Positions 49,299 to 60,969 of a stretch of DNA of 64,000 bases are shown piece after piece. Within the stretch, counting starts at the first letter, position 1; the number at the start of each line of letters is the position of its first letter. Under the pieces are notes generated by a model that was given only the letters and a program-made list of their open reading frames with translations, searched no databases and had not been told where the DNA came from. Made by a program: the position numbers and the translations under genes. Origin of the DNA: Cryptomeria japonica (taxonomy: Eukaryota > Streptophyta > Pinopsida > Cupressales > Cupressaceae); the NCBI RefSeq assembly GCF_030272615.1, contig NC_081415.1, forward strand, positions 509,613,373-509,677,372. The letters are read 5' to 3'.

Positions 49299-50281
49299 AT
49301 GAAGCCTAAGTTAGAAATCGGAATTTCAATTTAAAATTTGAGGTTTTGAATGACTAAGTGGTTGAAGTTGTTTACTTCATTTTTTCATACCATTAAAATG
49401 GAGTTTTCACATGTAGAAATTTCAAAAATGATAATAAAACTCCATACTCTATATTCTGATTTTAATCCATAAACCAGGTCTGCAATAACATCAATCTCAT
49501 CCAAACTTGTTTTGAAAGGCGGAAAATAAGAAAGAAGGTATGAATATTCAGTCCAAGTTGATCTTTCTTATTGAAATTTTGGGCAAATCTGCTAAAATCA
49601 CCTGCAACGAACTTAGAAAACTCAGAAAATCTAATAAATCTGCCTTCAAAACCAACTTCACCTTTGATAGAATGAGAAGAAAAAGATAGGAAGATAGAAG
49701 GAACTTGATGAAAACTCAGAAAACTCGATGAATCTGCCTTCTATCGGTTGGCTTAACTCCAAAAATCTGAGAATGCTCAAGTTTAAAATGATAGTTAAAC
49801 TCAGATCTTCACCAAAAATACGCCCACCCTGCAAAAAGCTTCTGAAAATGTCTTCAAACCTGCTAGATAACTCCTTCAACCTGCTCTCAACACTTAGAAA
49901 TTCGAGCTCTTGTGTGTAAAAATGAAGGAAAGAATGTCTTATTTGTATTGAAGTTGGGTTTCATAATTAGAAACATGCAGATGCTCTTCCAATTCATGTT
50001 TCTAATTCGATTTCATTCTTAGATACTCATGGAGAAAGTCTCTAATTTAATTTTGAGTTGGAATGTCATCCTCATCTAGTTCGGATCTCTCACAAATGTA
50101 AGTTTCTAATTTGATTTCTAGTCTCAAAATCGATTCAATCTGCAAGATTCATCCCACAAGAAACTTTCTGTTTTCAATTCTAAGTTCGAATTCTCCAAGA
50201 TCTTGCTGACATCACGCAGAATATTCTATCTTTTAACTTAGTTAGCAACCTTTGACTTATTTTGACCTCCATTGTGAGCAG
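49299..50281. other. Leader-like non-coding region upstream of copy C
   Basis: Low-complexity sequence rich in CTCAGAAAACTC and AATCTGCC words (49610-49740) without a kept frame. It is 5' of copy C on the minus strand. Confidence 0.35.
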
Positions 50282-51277
50282 GGCGGACTTTGTTGAGTTT
50301 GTCTCATCATTAATGACTTTGCCTTGTGCACTTTGCAACCATTTAGGAATCTCTTTCTTCCTCAGGTGGACTTTGCTTGTCATAGATACCTCATATGTTT
50401 TCCACCTAAGGCGGACTTTGCTTGATTTATCTCCAAGTAGGAAGGCGGATTTCAAGCCTTTCACTCTGCAATGCACACTAGTCTTAGGCGGACTTCCTTG
50501 TCTCATGCACTTGATCTTTGCAAGAGGGCGGACTTTCTCATGTTCACACATTACTTGCCATCTCCTTAGGCGGACTTTATCATCTTGTGCACCTCAAAAC
50601 CTTTCTATCTAAGGCGGACTTTGGAGGAGTTGATTATACTTTTTTGCCTCACGGCGGACTTCTTAAGACTTGACACCTTTAGTATACACCATGAGGGCGG
50701 ACTTTTGAGTGTTGCTACCATAAGTTGAAGGGCGGACTTTACTTGCCTTATTCTCTTGGCCTTCAGACCTTCCTCAAGGCGGACTTTGCTTGCCTTGATA
50801 CCTTTGCTTACTCCTAATCTCACCTTAGGGCGGACTTTGGGAAACTTAAAAAAAACTTAACCTTTCATTGCAAGGTGGACTTTGAGAAGGTCATGATCTT
50901 AGGAGGGCGGACTTTGTGCTTTCTCCAAACACTTTCAACTTTGACAAGGCGAACTTTCTTGGGCTCCCTCTCCATCATCTTGGGGAGGACTTTGTGAGAC
51001 TTATGCACCTTCACCTTGGGCAGACCTTTGGTTCATTTCTCCAAGGCTATAAAGAGTAGGGCGGACTTTTGTGAGTCTCCATCATGGGCAGACTTTTTGA
51101 GGAACCATGGATGGCGGACTTTACTAGCCTCCTTGCACCATCTCCATCAATAGGGCGGACTTTTGTCTCTCCTCCATGGCAGACTTTGGAGGGCGGACTT
51201 TTCTATCTTTATGGCACCAAGGGGGGCTGACTTCATGAAGATCATGGCCATGCTTCCCTTCCATGAGGGCGGACTTT
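50282..51277 (+). repeat. Interspersed array of about 26 GGCGGACTTT cores
   Basis: The core GGCGGACTTT(G/T) or a one-base variant starts near 50282, 50365, 50410, 50444, 50487, 50527, 50569, 50613, 50653, 50696, 50731, 50778, 50829, 50874, 50916, 50948, 50984, 51019, 51060, 51087, 51113, 51154, 51178, 51192, 51229 and 51268. Spacers are mostly 25-45 bases, differ in sequence and length, and tend to be CT-rich with words such as CTTGCC, CACC and CTCC. No reading frame or fixed period is kept. All cores point the same way, and the array lies 5' of copy C. Confidence 0.9.
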
Positions 51278-52509
51278 GAGAATCTCCTGTCACAACATTA
51301 AACACCATTAGCCAGACTTAGAAATATTTGGAAAACTTTAAAATTTAATAACTTCTTCCATTTTTGCCAGATTAACATGATATTTGAAATCCACACTCAG
51401 GGAACCCATCCGAAGCGTCATGACCCCTAAAATATAGGAACTTAGTTTTTTGGGTCAAAACTTGAAAGTTTTCGATCGTGATAGATGCAAGTCAGTGGTG
51501 TAAACCCTAGGTCCCCACTTTGAAAAAGCAAAAAGCAGACATCCCTAAAAAATAGGGAAAACTTTCTTAAAATATCCATCTCGGGGATCGAGCTAAAAAT
51601 GCCAAAAACGAAACTTGCTAAAAAATAGAAAAAAGCAAAAAAGCAAACTTTCCAAAAATAGAAAGTTGTCCGAATTCGCTCAAATCAATTGCGTTCTTCG
51701 TCCTTTGGTGTTTTTGGGCACTTTGACGGTGTCTAGACTCTGTTATCACTTGGTTTGCAAAAACTGATTTTCAATCCTTAAGACTCGAACCGTTCAAAAC
51801 TTGATAGAACTGAGAAAAACTGAAGCGGAAGGCCACGGGACACTAACAAAAACCCTAGAAAGCAGGAAAGGAGAGGGTCCCCATTCTCAATGGGGTGATG
51901 TGTGAAAAAAGGTCACAACAGATTGCTTTGAGGAAAGCAAATTGTCCTCACCTTTTTTCTTTATAATATTTTAGTTAGTTTATTAGAGATACTTTGAGTG
52001 CTTGGAAGAATGCTTAAGTTGTTGATGATTTGGATTCCAGCTTGTAATCTGGAAGGCTTTGTAAACCTGTTATCCTTTGTAATCGTTCCTCTTGAAGCCT
52101 ATGGTAGGGTGCTCCTTTTGTTGTTGTAAATATTATCATCTGAAATAATGGAGAAGCCTTTTCCTGCTTATCACCTTTAGTGTTATTATTAAATTTGTGA
52201 TATCTTCTTTTACTTACTGTTAAGAAAAGGCAATTTGTATAGTTTTTTAAACAATTTTTTAGGACAATTTTTTTCTCAATGACTGAAAGTAAGGCAAGTT
52301 TTAAAGTACTGTTCACAGTTAATAATAAATATCACTGCATACATATGTTTGTTTAAGTATATATAATCTTCCTAATTGGTAGACGTGTTACAATGCTACT
52401 TTAATGAGGAAGCAATCTGAGTTATATTGTAGCTTGGAATTAGAGATTTCATATCTAGTTGACATTATCATAGTAGAGCCCTTACAAAATCTCTTTACTG
52501 TTTATTTAG
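51278..52509. other. Intron tail before the clustered host exons
   Basis: 51300-51900 has gene-like composition but no kept frame. On the minus strand AAGTGATAACAGAGTC at about 51738-51753 weakly resembles a primer-binding site and might mark the internal start of the element carrying copy C. 51960-52509 is ordinary AT-rich intron. Confidence 0.35.
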
Positions 52510-52621
52510 ATACAATCACAAATTGACATGATAAATAATACATATGATGAAGATGCAGCGAAGGATGAAAAATCTGGAGTAACTACGCACAAAGAATTTA
52601 TTTATAAAGAACATCTTTCAG
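52510..52621 (+). CDS. DIS3L-like exoribonuclease, linker exon leading into the first cold-shock domain
   Basis: The acceptor is TTTATTTAG, and the donor TCAG|GTGCAC leaves a single G. The 112 nt encode IQSQIDMINNTYDEDAAKDE, a low-conservation acidic linker, then EFIYKEHLS, the start of the conserved block that opens CSD1 in this family (Y.EHL....(x)..GI.SG). It continues in phase with the next exon as HLSANAIEEGITSG. Confidence 0.85.
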
Positions 52622-52742
52622 GTGCACTCAGATATCAAATTCTCCTTTTTATTTTGAATTCATTCACACTTTTATTTAGTTATTTCTTTTTATTAGATGT
52701 TGAATTCTATGTGATACTGACTAGTTTATCTGGTCAAAACAG

Positions 52743-52839
52743 CAAATGCAATTGAAGAGGGCATCACAAGTGGTGCTCTTCTTATTGGTATTTATCATGC
52801 CAGAAAGCAAACACCTGATGAAGGATTTGTTCGCCCTAG
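52743..52839 (+). CDS. DIS3L-like exoribonuclease, first cold-shock domain, part 1
   Basis: After CAAAACAG the exon completes an Ala codon and encodes NAIEEGITSGALLIGIYHAR and KQTPDEGFVRP. The GI.SG....G.......EGFVR pattern is characteristic of RRP44/DIS3/DIS3L CSD1. The donor CCTAG|GTATTG leaves AG in phase 2. Confidence 0.88.
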
Positions 52840-53023
52840 GTATTGCTGTAGTTAACATGATTATGTGTAATAGCTGGGAGTATAGATTCATCATGTGCTT
52901 TGTTATTTAGATATTTCCAGGATCTTTATGATTGGAGTATTAGTATTATTGTTGGCAGAATGGAATTTTTTTTTTTGTTTTTGGTCTTATCTGAGGAGCT
53001 TCTTCCTATGATGCTGCATGAAG

Positions 53024-53108
53024 CAATAAAGGCGAGGCATCTCTGCTTGAAATTTTAGTTCCTGGTCGAAAGCTACAAAACAGAGCATTGCATGGAGATC
53101 AAGTTGCT
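53024..53108 (+). CDS. DIS3L-like exoribonuclease, first cold-shock domain, part 2
   Basis: The acceptor GCATGAAG is weak in pyrimidines but is the only nearby site that keeps the frame: the C joins AG to make Ser. The peptide NKGEASLLEILVPGRKLQNR followed by ALHGDQVA matches the I.(I/V).G.(x).(x)NR(A/S)(I/L)HGD.V(A/V)V motif that ends CSD1. The exon ends in phase 0 at GCT|GTATGT. Confidence 0.88.
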
Positions 53109-54010
53109 GTATGTTCCCTTTTATTTCCTATCAAGAAGGTCCTTTTTTGTGTTCATGATGTTTAGGTTCTCTTAGCTCTAAATCATTAGTAATTGACCAG
53201 GAGACAAGAACCATCTGTTTTTGTTGAACTGACTACTTTACTGAATTCAGTTCTTCCACTAGTACACTTGATGTAGAAAATGGGAGGAAATACAGATAAA
53301 TGAATCAGAATATTCATCTGCAGAAAATACATGTAGCATAGTTCAAAAACTTTTGATTTGGCAAAACTTGGCAGATCCAATTTTCACTTGGATTTGGTGA
53401 CTTGGCAAAAACTCAAAAGGGAATTCAATATCAAAAGTGCCAGACTATTTTGTTTCATGGGTGGGCAGATGGTAGAAGCTGCATAGTTATTAAATTCAAA
53501 TTTCTTGCTGCCATCCACTTTCAGAAATTTCCTTTGTTGTGGTCTTTTCATCCACACCATCTAAACTAATGTAATGAACCTTGTTGCTTATTTGGACAGC
53601 TTCTAACAATGTCACCATTCATTTGATTGCTGATATTGATTTATTGGGTAGTCATTCACTCTCTCTCTCTCTTTCTCTGTATGTGCCATAGCCTCTTTGA
53701 CTTTAGCTCTACCAACCACCTCCTTGTTGCCATTTTTTGGATGGCTTGTATTTTGTTGGCTTTTGTATCTCTGGTTTTGTGGCCAACACTAGCAACTCTT
53801 TCTCAATCATATTTTTCAAATTATATGGGCGATCTTTCATTTTGTACCCCTTTGTACGTCATATCAAAATTGATAATCTTGACAATTTGCATGTGTGTGT
53901 ACCTTCTTCGCAACATGTCGTGCACAAGAATTCCTTCTTATCTCTTTTTCATGAGTTTTTTGAACATTCTTATGATGTCTTCAATTGGTAAATCATTCTT
54001 TGTTTACCAT

Positions 54011-54236
54011 GTATTATGTATAATTTCTGTTGCTATCTCATTAGCATCATTCAGCAATTCAAGTTCTTTCTTTAAAGGCTTTTCTCAACATTTTCTATTG
54101 TTTTATGTTATTCTTGTCCTCTTGTATTATGTATAATTTCTGTTGCTATCTCATTAGCATCATTCAGCAATTCAAGTTCTTTCTTTAAAGGCTTTTCTCA
54201 ACATTTTCTATTGTTTTATGTTATTCACAATACCTT
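54011..54236 (+). repeat. 113-bp tandem duplication in the intron at 53109-54679
   Basis: Two copies start at 54011 and 54124 (GTATTATGTATAATTTCTGT) and appear identical for most of their length. A 169-codon open stretch (53627-54136) crosses them; it is hydrophobic because the strand is T-rich, and I see no family in it. Confidence 0.93.
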
Positions 54237-54679
54237 GCAAGCTTGCAAGATGTGATTTGTACTGATGTCCTTGATCATTGTCCTCATACTCCTTTCCAGA
54301 ATGTACCACGTGTTAATTTATTCATTTTATTCCATTATCTTATTCTGAAAAAGAAGTTCTTTTTGGGTGTGCCATAGGCTTTGATAACTTCCACAGGCAA
54401 CAAAATATTTTTTATCACCACTGAAACATATATGGATTAGGTTCAGGTTACCCTGTGGCACAAGATTCAATGTGTAATGAGTAGCCAGGTCTTTTACCAC
54501 TTCTGCTCTGATTAAGAATTGATGATGTGCACAGTCATAATACATTACTAGCCTTTCTTTACTAGCTTTTCTTTAAACCTGGTACTGATCTAAACAAATT
54601 TATGTCTTTTGGGACTTAAATTATTTTTATGCATAATATTAAATGTCTATACTAAGAGTGTGTTATTGTACAATTTCAG

Positions 54680-54969
54680 GTTCGTGTTATCTCATCTGGA
54701 AGTGCAGAAAAACAGAAATCTATGCCACCAGACTATGGGTCTACTATTGGGGATATAGTCTACAATGATAATAATGACAATACTGGCTATGGATTTCAAG
54801 AAAGTCTTAATATGATTGAGGATGAAGGAGGTGAAGACCTTTCATCCAATAAGAGGCATGGTGTAATAATGGGTGAAATTGTTGGCATTGTACAGAGGGC
54901 CCAAAGAGATTATGTGGCATGCTTGGATGAAACTGAAGAGTCAGCTGCTTCGCAATTGAGCTCTAAAAG
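54680..54969 (+). CDS. DIS3L-like exoribonuclease, inter-domain loop and start of the second cold-shock domain
   Basis: The acceptor is TACAATTTCAG and the donor AAAAG|GTAAGT, a consensus site. The 290 nt (96 codons plus two bases) encode VRVISSGSAEKQKSMPPDYG, an acidic loop rich in Asp, Asn and Glu, then GVIMGEIVGIVQRAQRDYVA. G.(V/I)VGI.(Q/R)(R/K)..RDYV is the CSD2 opening of the family. The rest of CSD2, the catalytic RNB domain and the S1 domain should lie to the right of the window, since no matching exon was found in the last 9 kb. Confidence 0.88.
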
Positions 54970-56799
54970 GTAAGTGCTTTCTTTTGAATTTGAGGGTTCT
55001 TGGCAAAGCACTTCTCCTTTCTTCCTGTTGCACTGAATTCTAAATAAAGAAACTTAGAATGAGTGTACAAGACATAGTATTTCGATGAGAAACAGTGTTC
55101 AAGGATCATTGTTTATTTTGATCGACTTCTCTTGTACCATATATCTGTTATTTTTTCATTGTTAAAAAACTATGCAATTTAGGTTTTCCCTTATTTTTCA
55201 TTATTGTTCAGCTTTTGTTTAGTTATGTTTATATACAACTGTGACAAAATTGGATATTATTATCATATGAAAGGGTACTATCCATCACCATTAGCAGTAA
55301 ACATTTTTGATGCAAAATGATATAAATGGAGATGAAGAACATTTCGAGAATATGGATTCTCCTTGGGTGTTCTTGTTGCTGAGTAGTGATTGCTTATTCT
55401 CAAATTTTCCAGGTTTTCTGGACTGTCTAGAGTGATCTTCATCCTTGTTCCATTTCAACTTTGGGTTAAGCTTGAGATAATTTGTCACTTCCATGGATCT
55501 TAAGGTAGCATCAAGTGTTCGGTAACAAAGTAAAGGTCTGGATCAGAATAGTTCATCCAAAAAACTTTAATTCAGATGTTTTCTTGTTATTCAATCTCTC
55601 TAATCTCCTTGTAATAATACCATATCCCGTTTAGGGGCTATTTGGGAAAATGTTGGCCCCCTTAAACTATTCTGAAGTCCTGATATTCCCTGGCACCACT
55701 CAGGAGTTCGAGCATTCAAAAACCTGTCTATGATCTTCTGGTAGTTTTGTTTTAAAATTCTTTATTATTTAAAGGCTAGTTATGCAGAACCTTGTATTTA
55801 AAATATTGGAAAATTTCTTGGATCCGATTGCATTTTGAAATTTTGTTCTTGCTAGTATATCTTATCAACTAAGCTAGGAGAAGCACCATCATGATATTAA
55901 TCATGCCAATCTAAAGTTTCATGAATGATCTATGGAGGACCCTAGAATAGATTCACGAGTTGTTACTATAACTCACTTTCATTTTAATTTCACACATATT
56001 ATTATACTTACCAGTTTGAACTAACATGGTTTCTAACACCCCCCTTAGTGTGAAAATGGAGAGAAAGTACAACACATGAATTGGAAACAAAATCATATGT
56101 CTACGCATACTTTTAGATCTGCATATTGCTAGTTGGGTCTTGTTGCACATGATGAGTTATATACGAGAACTTATTCTCTCACTTCCAGTGAACTCATCAC
56201 TGACCGACCATACTTCCACGAAGTTTGACAGTAAGAGGATCTCTATAGTCAGCCGCTCTCTTATACCTTCTCCTCTTTTCAAACTTAAACACTTTCAATT
56301 TCAGTAAGCCGAACCATTGTGGCTTATGATCTTGATTCAAACGAAAGGCTCCTCTCATCAACCTTCATGGTTTTCATATAGGTCTACCATGGACTTGGAC
56401 ACAAATAGGAACACACTCATCTGTTCACTTGATATGGTTTGCATTACAAAGTAAATGGAAATACACAATTACAAATCATAATGATATAAATTACTTGCAT
56501 CATATTGAAAATGATATAGCTTTATTATCATTTGTTAGATATAAAATGAGTACAAGATATCAAAAGCGGTCCCTGACTATGAATAAAAAGTACACTTATA
56601 TAGTAGACCGATGTTGGATAGGGCTACCAACCATCGACAACTGCTAACCGACAACTAATAACCGATTGGGGACTAGCACACAACTACAAAATGTAATTAT
56701 ATATTACATAGTTGACTATAACATATTTATTTCATTCCTTACTGACTACATCAATCCCCCCAAAAAGAAAGTGCTATTCTAGATGACGCAAACAAAATT
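54970..56799 (+). other. Start of a further intron of the DIS3L-like gene
   Basis: No next exon was recognised. On the minus strand TGTTAGAAACCATGTTAG (about 56020-56037) next to C-rich CCCCCCTTAGTGTG resembles a Ty1/copia LTR end, but no partner was found. Confidence 0.4.
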
Positions 56800-58004
56800 T
56801 GGAGCTGTCCACTACGAAACTAAAGAAAATGCTACTGAGAAGAGGGAGGATGAGAAGATGTTCCTAGATGCAAGGAGGATGTTGGTGTGGATGTAGTAGA
56901 GGTAGTTGGTGAAGTCTTTGAAGATGCTGATTGGCCACTAGCTCACGCTCCTGAGCTGCCTTCACCATGTGAGCACCCTCCATCAGTTGGTTTATTGTCT
57001 TCTCCAACTCTTACTCCTCTTGTAACTTGCATTCTCGCTTTGCTATTTGCATGTCCTGTTCAGCTAGTTGCCTGTCTTGCTCAACTAATTGTGTCTTTTA
57101 TTTAGTGAGCTGCCAGTCTCGTTTGGCAAACTGTGTGTCTCGCTCAACCACGGTCACCTCCAAGGCTGCCAACAGTGCATGCTCTACTGCCTTAAGCTGA
57201 TCTAACTGCTCTTGAGACTTTCAGATATGATAGGCCAACAACCTGTGTGTGTATAGCATCCAGTAGAATCCTGATGGCATGATGTGTCATATAGAATGCT
57301 TGGTGCTTTGGGCACAAGAACTTTTGATTCCTCTTAGACAACACACTTGCCTAATTACAGGCCTTCTGTATGCTTAACCCGATCATAAGGTCGACCATCC
57401 ATATCGCTATGTCAGATGTTATACTCGCGCCAGTTAATCAACACTTAATCAAATCTAAAATACACATCCATTCACGGGCGACAAGGAAGTTCTTTTTGAG
57501 TCCTCTATTGCCCACACTACAAATTATGTCTCTCTCTTACTTGGTAAGATCCAACTGACAAAATTGCTTGAATAGTGACTCCTTGTGTTGGTGTGTAATC
57601 TTTGTAGTTGGCTTACCCACCGATGCTCCCTTGGTAGGTATCCCAAACAGCTTGGTGAATTCTTCTAGCCAGAAGGATATTGGCACCTGGCAGCACCTGT
57701 AGTCAATAACTGACTTGTGAGAGTGTTGGTTATGGTGCTCTATCATGGTTCATAGATAGGGTTTGAAGTCTCCTGAGTTGAAAAATAGAAGCGGGGCCGT
57801 CTTGGGAACCTGTGCGTGCCAAAGTGCTACTTTCAGCATATGGTCATCCTGTGTTCCCTGCCACAATGTTCTACATTCGCTTCCACATAGACTCTCCCAA
57901 TTGATTGTATCTGCTGTAATGGTGTTGTCATCTTTTCTTTTAGCCATCTTCCCCAATGCAATGCGGGGTTTGTAAGGTGCTGGCCTCTTCTCATTATTAT
58001 TGCT
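56800..58004 (-). pseudogene. Decayed retroelement-like coding remnant
   Basis: On the minus strand KRPAPYKPRIALGKMAKRKD and TINWESLCGSECRTLW, then VPISFWLEEFTKLFGIPTKG and a Gln/Glu-rich heptad stretch (TQLVEQDRQLAEQDMQIAKR), can be followed with several stops and frame changes. I do not recognise the family. It resembles the copies A-C in build (globular part then coiled coil) but not in sequence. Its 5' side is cut by the solo LTR at 58005-59298 and may continue at 59299. Confidence 0.45.
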
Positions 58005-59298
58005 TGTAATGTCCCCGATTGAAAAATTCCTATTTTTTATCCTGAGACAACCATTCAGTCGTAACGTGAGAACTGCCATATAAAATTTACCCAAACTGGA
58101 AACATTTCATTATGATATCTAATTTAAAATTTTAAGGATAGTTCAAAAGAAAAGACTTATCTTGCTGTCTCAAGCATGGAAAATTGATGAATATGCAAAG
58201 GGGATCTTTATTGTCTGTGTCTAATCTTGGCCCTTAAATGTAGGCAACAACGATTCTAGATATTGCTTAGAATGGTGTGAGGATCTGTGGTTTCTTATAT
58301 GTCCCTATTTATCTGCAGAGGTATATGATTATATCATTCACAGTGATATGCTGCTGTCTCTGACGTGACGTATCTGCTTGCAAGAATGATTATTATGGTG
58401 CAATACTGATGGGACCAACTCAGATATAATTCTGCTTGGTGAATGCTCCCCGATCACAGGCCCACGGTCTTGCTCAACCTGAGCTCCCCTAAACTAGAAT
58501 GAGAACCTCCTTCTTGAAGGATTATGCCTGCCTCTTTATACTTTGCACTGTGAGTGGAAAGTCGCAAGGATGAGACACGTCTCGTGTCTCTTGTTGATCA
58601 TTTCCCTTCATAATTATTAATCACACTCATTAGTTAGATTCTTGTACTCTTAATTAGTTACTTAAGATAATCGCACCTTTACTGTTATAATCGGTGTCCT
58701 TCATATCTTATTTAACGACTACCGATGATTTTATGTGTTCATTGAAAGCCATTCATCACGTGGACTTGCTGTTAACAGAAGAATTCTTAATGGTATCAAT
58801 CTTTGCTTTCACTGTTTGTCCATAAACCAATTATTATGTAAGACTTAGTCCAATCTTATATACGATACTTGAATACTATGTTAGATATCTCTGCGACCCT
58901 TATCTATTCTTTATTCTTGCGTCATAGTCTTCCTTAATCTGATCAGACGTCTTGTTGATATGTCATCCCTCTGCACAGTGAGCAAGAAACAATTAGGATG
59001 ATGACTATCCTTCAATGTTTGACTCTGATATCAATCACCATCTTATGGGGATATTCTCGGCACTCTTTATTCAATACTGATTTAGGATATCATTGCAGAG
59101 GTCTTCACTTCAATTAACCCACTTCCGCATGACTTCTCCATCTGAATTCGATTTTCTTTTATTGCTGGTGTTACTTGTATCGTTCTTCATTTCTCTATTG
59201 CGATCATAGATTATGTGAATGAATTTCAATATTTAATTAAACTTATTAAATTGTCTACTGACCCTTATTGATCTGAGGTTTTTAATGGGGACATGACA
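58005..59298 (+). mobile_element. Solo LTR with target duplication TTGCT
   Basis: The element begins TGTAATGTCCCCGATTG and ends GGGGACATGACA. TTGCT flanks both sides (58000-58004 and 59299-59303). It is 1294 bp with no coding region. The end differs by one base from a perfect inverted copy of the start. Confidence 0.9.
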
Positions 59299-59537
59299 TT
59301 GCTTGTATCCATAAGTAAAAATTGCACTCCTGACTATGCAAAAAAAAACTATAAATATACAACTCCTTTTGAGAAAATAGTTATGATAATCGTATGTAAA
59401 ATGTTGTACTTCGAAATGATACAAGGATTGTATGGTGGAAAAAGACTGTGTAGGTTACTTAAAAAAAGGCAAGAATAGTGAGGGAGGCTGTACACTCCAA
59501 TAAAAAATCCGTACGCCCAAACCAGGAAGTTGTATGT

Positions 59538-60969
59538 TGTAATGTCCCCTTTTTAACCATTTACCTTTTTTAGAAGTTAGTCCATGACTTTGGTCCCCAT
59601 AGGCTAACATGGTGATTAAGGGACACTCTTCAGAGGGTGTTCTATGGCTCTTCAACTGACCTTTTGGTGCTTTTCTCAGTGTCCTTCAGCTCATTGTCCT
59701 ATTTTATTTGTGGTGTGCCTTTTGGAGATCATTTAGGACACTTTGATTTACACTTACTTCTTTTAGCAAGTCACTTGGATGTTTTGCTCATAGATAGTAT
59801 TTATAGTATGTCACCGGGGTGGTGAGTTGGCATCATATCCATATTTGGAAAGTGGATGGATTAGTCTCATAAATTGTTATTGGCATTTATTGGAGTTCAA
59901 TGATTTAATTTAATTTATTAAAGTCTTATCAAGCATTGACTTTAATATTATTAATTATATTAAATGACTTTATGAGGAGGGCTTATAAAGGGTTAAAAGA
60001 GTTAAATATATTAATCTCATAAAGTGATTAGTTAAAAGCCAATACATGGAGATATAAGGTGAATATAAAAATTAATTCATAAGTGACTTTATGTTAATAA
60101 AAAAATATTATTCATGAAACCTCACAGGCTGGTAGGAAAACCAGCTTTGATACCACAAGATCCCCTAAGAAATCGTTCCAAAATTTTCACTTTAACTTCT
60201 CAATAATTTTGTCAAGCAGTTTCAGATTTGCCAAAGATGGATGTTGCTCAGAATGAAAGGCTTAATGCAGAAAATAGAAATTCTGATTAACCATATTCCT
60301 TTCAATAACAACAGAAATATATAAAATTGAATTGATTTGTAGATACTAATACTCAAAAATTTACATATATCAATCTGGAACAGAGTTTGCTGCAATTAGA
60401 AAATAAACATTGTGCATCTTATAATCTACATTTAGCTCTTACTTTTGAAAGTACAGAAACTTTTAATGTTCAATGTTTTGAAATCTGGAAAAATGTCTGC
60501 AACGAAGACATCACAAATTTCACTGAACACCAACAGTTAAAACTCATGTGAAATCTGATTTGACTCTGCCAAGCACCAGCTAGGGAGGAATCTTTCAGCC
60601 CCCAAACTCATCTTCCCAAGAGGGTTTGTGTCCTCAAGAGGCTGAGATGGAACAAGTTCCAATCTCTAAAACCACAAAGGTTTCAATCCAAGAGATAGAA
60701 TAAACTCAGCATGCCCAAATAAGCGTTCACATGCTCTTTTATAACCTTCTAGGAAACTATTCAAATCCACTCTTTCAGCTCCGTTTTCACTTCATTTTTT
60801 CCTTTCTTTTTGATTTCTCACTTTTGTTTGGGAAATAATAAAGTGGCCCTTATTAACATCATAAAAACTGGTCACTTAGAACTTAGGAATTAATGACCTT
60901 ATCCAATAATTAAGACATAATTTTAATTATTTAATTATATTTTTAGGCCATATAAAAGGGGACATTACA
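59538..60969. mobile_element. Segment bounded by TGTAATGTCCCC and GGGGACATTACA
   Basis: The 12-bp ends are perfect inverted copies of each other and of the solo-LTR type. The flanks (TATGT and GTAGC) do not match, so it may be two oppositely oriented LTR pieces. Supporting that, CCAGCTTTGATACCA at 60142-60156 reads TGGTATCAAAGCTGG on the minus strand, like a tRNA-iMet primer-binding site. AT-rich blocks lie near both ends. Confidence 0.5.

Larger units (their letters stand above)
18603..52509 (+). other. Giant intron (about 33.9 kb) of the DIS3L-like gene, filled with mobile elements
   Basis: The donor at 18603 and the acceptor TTTATTTAG ending at 52509 are in matching phase 0 and the encoded protein is collinear with DIS3L across the gap. 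Inside are hairpin arrays, LTR-like modules, copies B and C, an intact-ended gag-protease LTR element, a chromovirus fragment, an hAT fragment and a 1-kb motif array. No host exon was recognised inside, though a short alternative exon could be missed. Confidence 0.7.

Noticed and set aside
50282-51277. CRISPR-like array (repeat core with unique spacers)
   Set aside because: The core is only 10-11 bases, spacers vary greatly in length, cores are degenerate, and the context is a plant retroelement region without cas genes.
53627-54136. 169-codon hydrophobic frame that looks like a membrane protein
   Set aside because: It lies in an intron, is T-rich, and crosses a 113-bp tandem duplication; no family or conserved motif is visible.
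59538-60969. DNA transposon with 12-bp terminal inverted repeats
   Set aside because: The same 12-bp end is the terminus of LTRs here, there is no matching target duplication, and a primer-site-like sequence lies inside, so LTR pieces are more likely.
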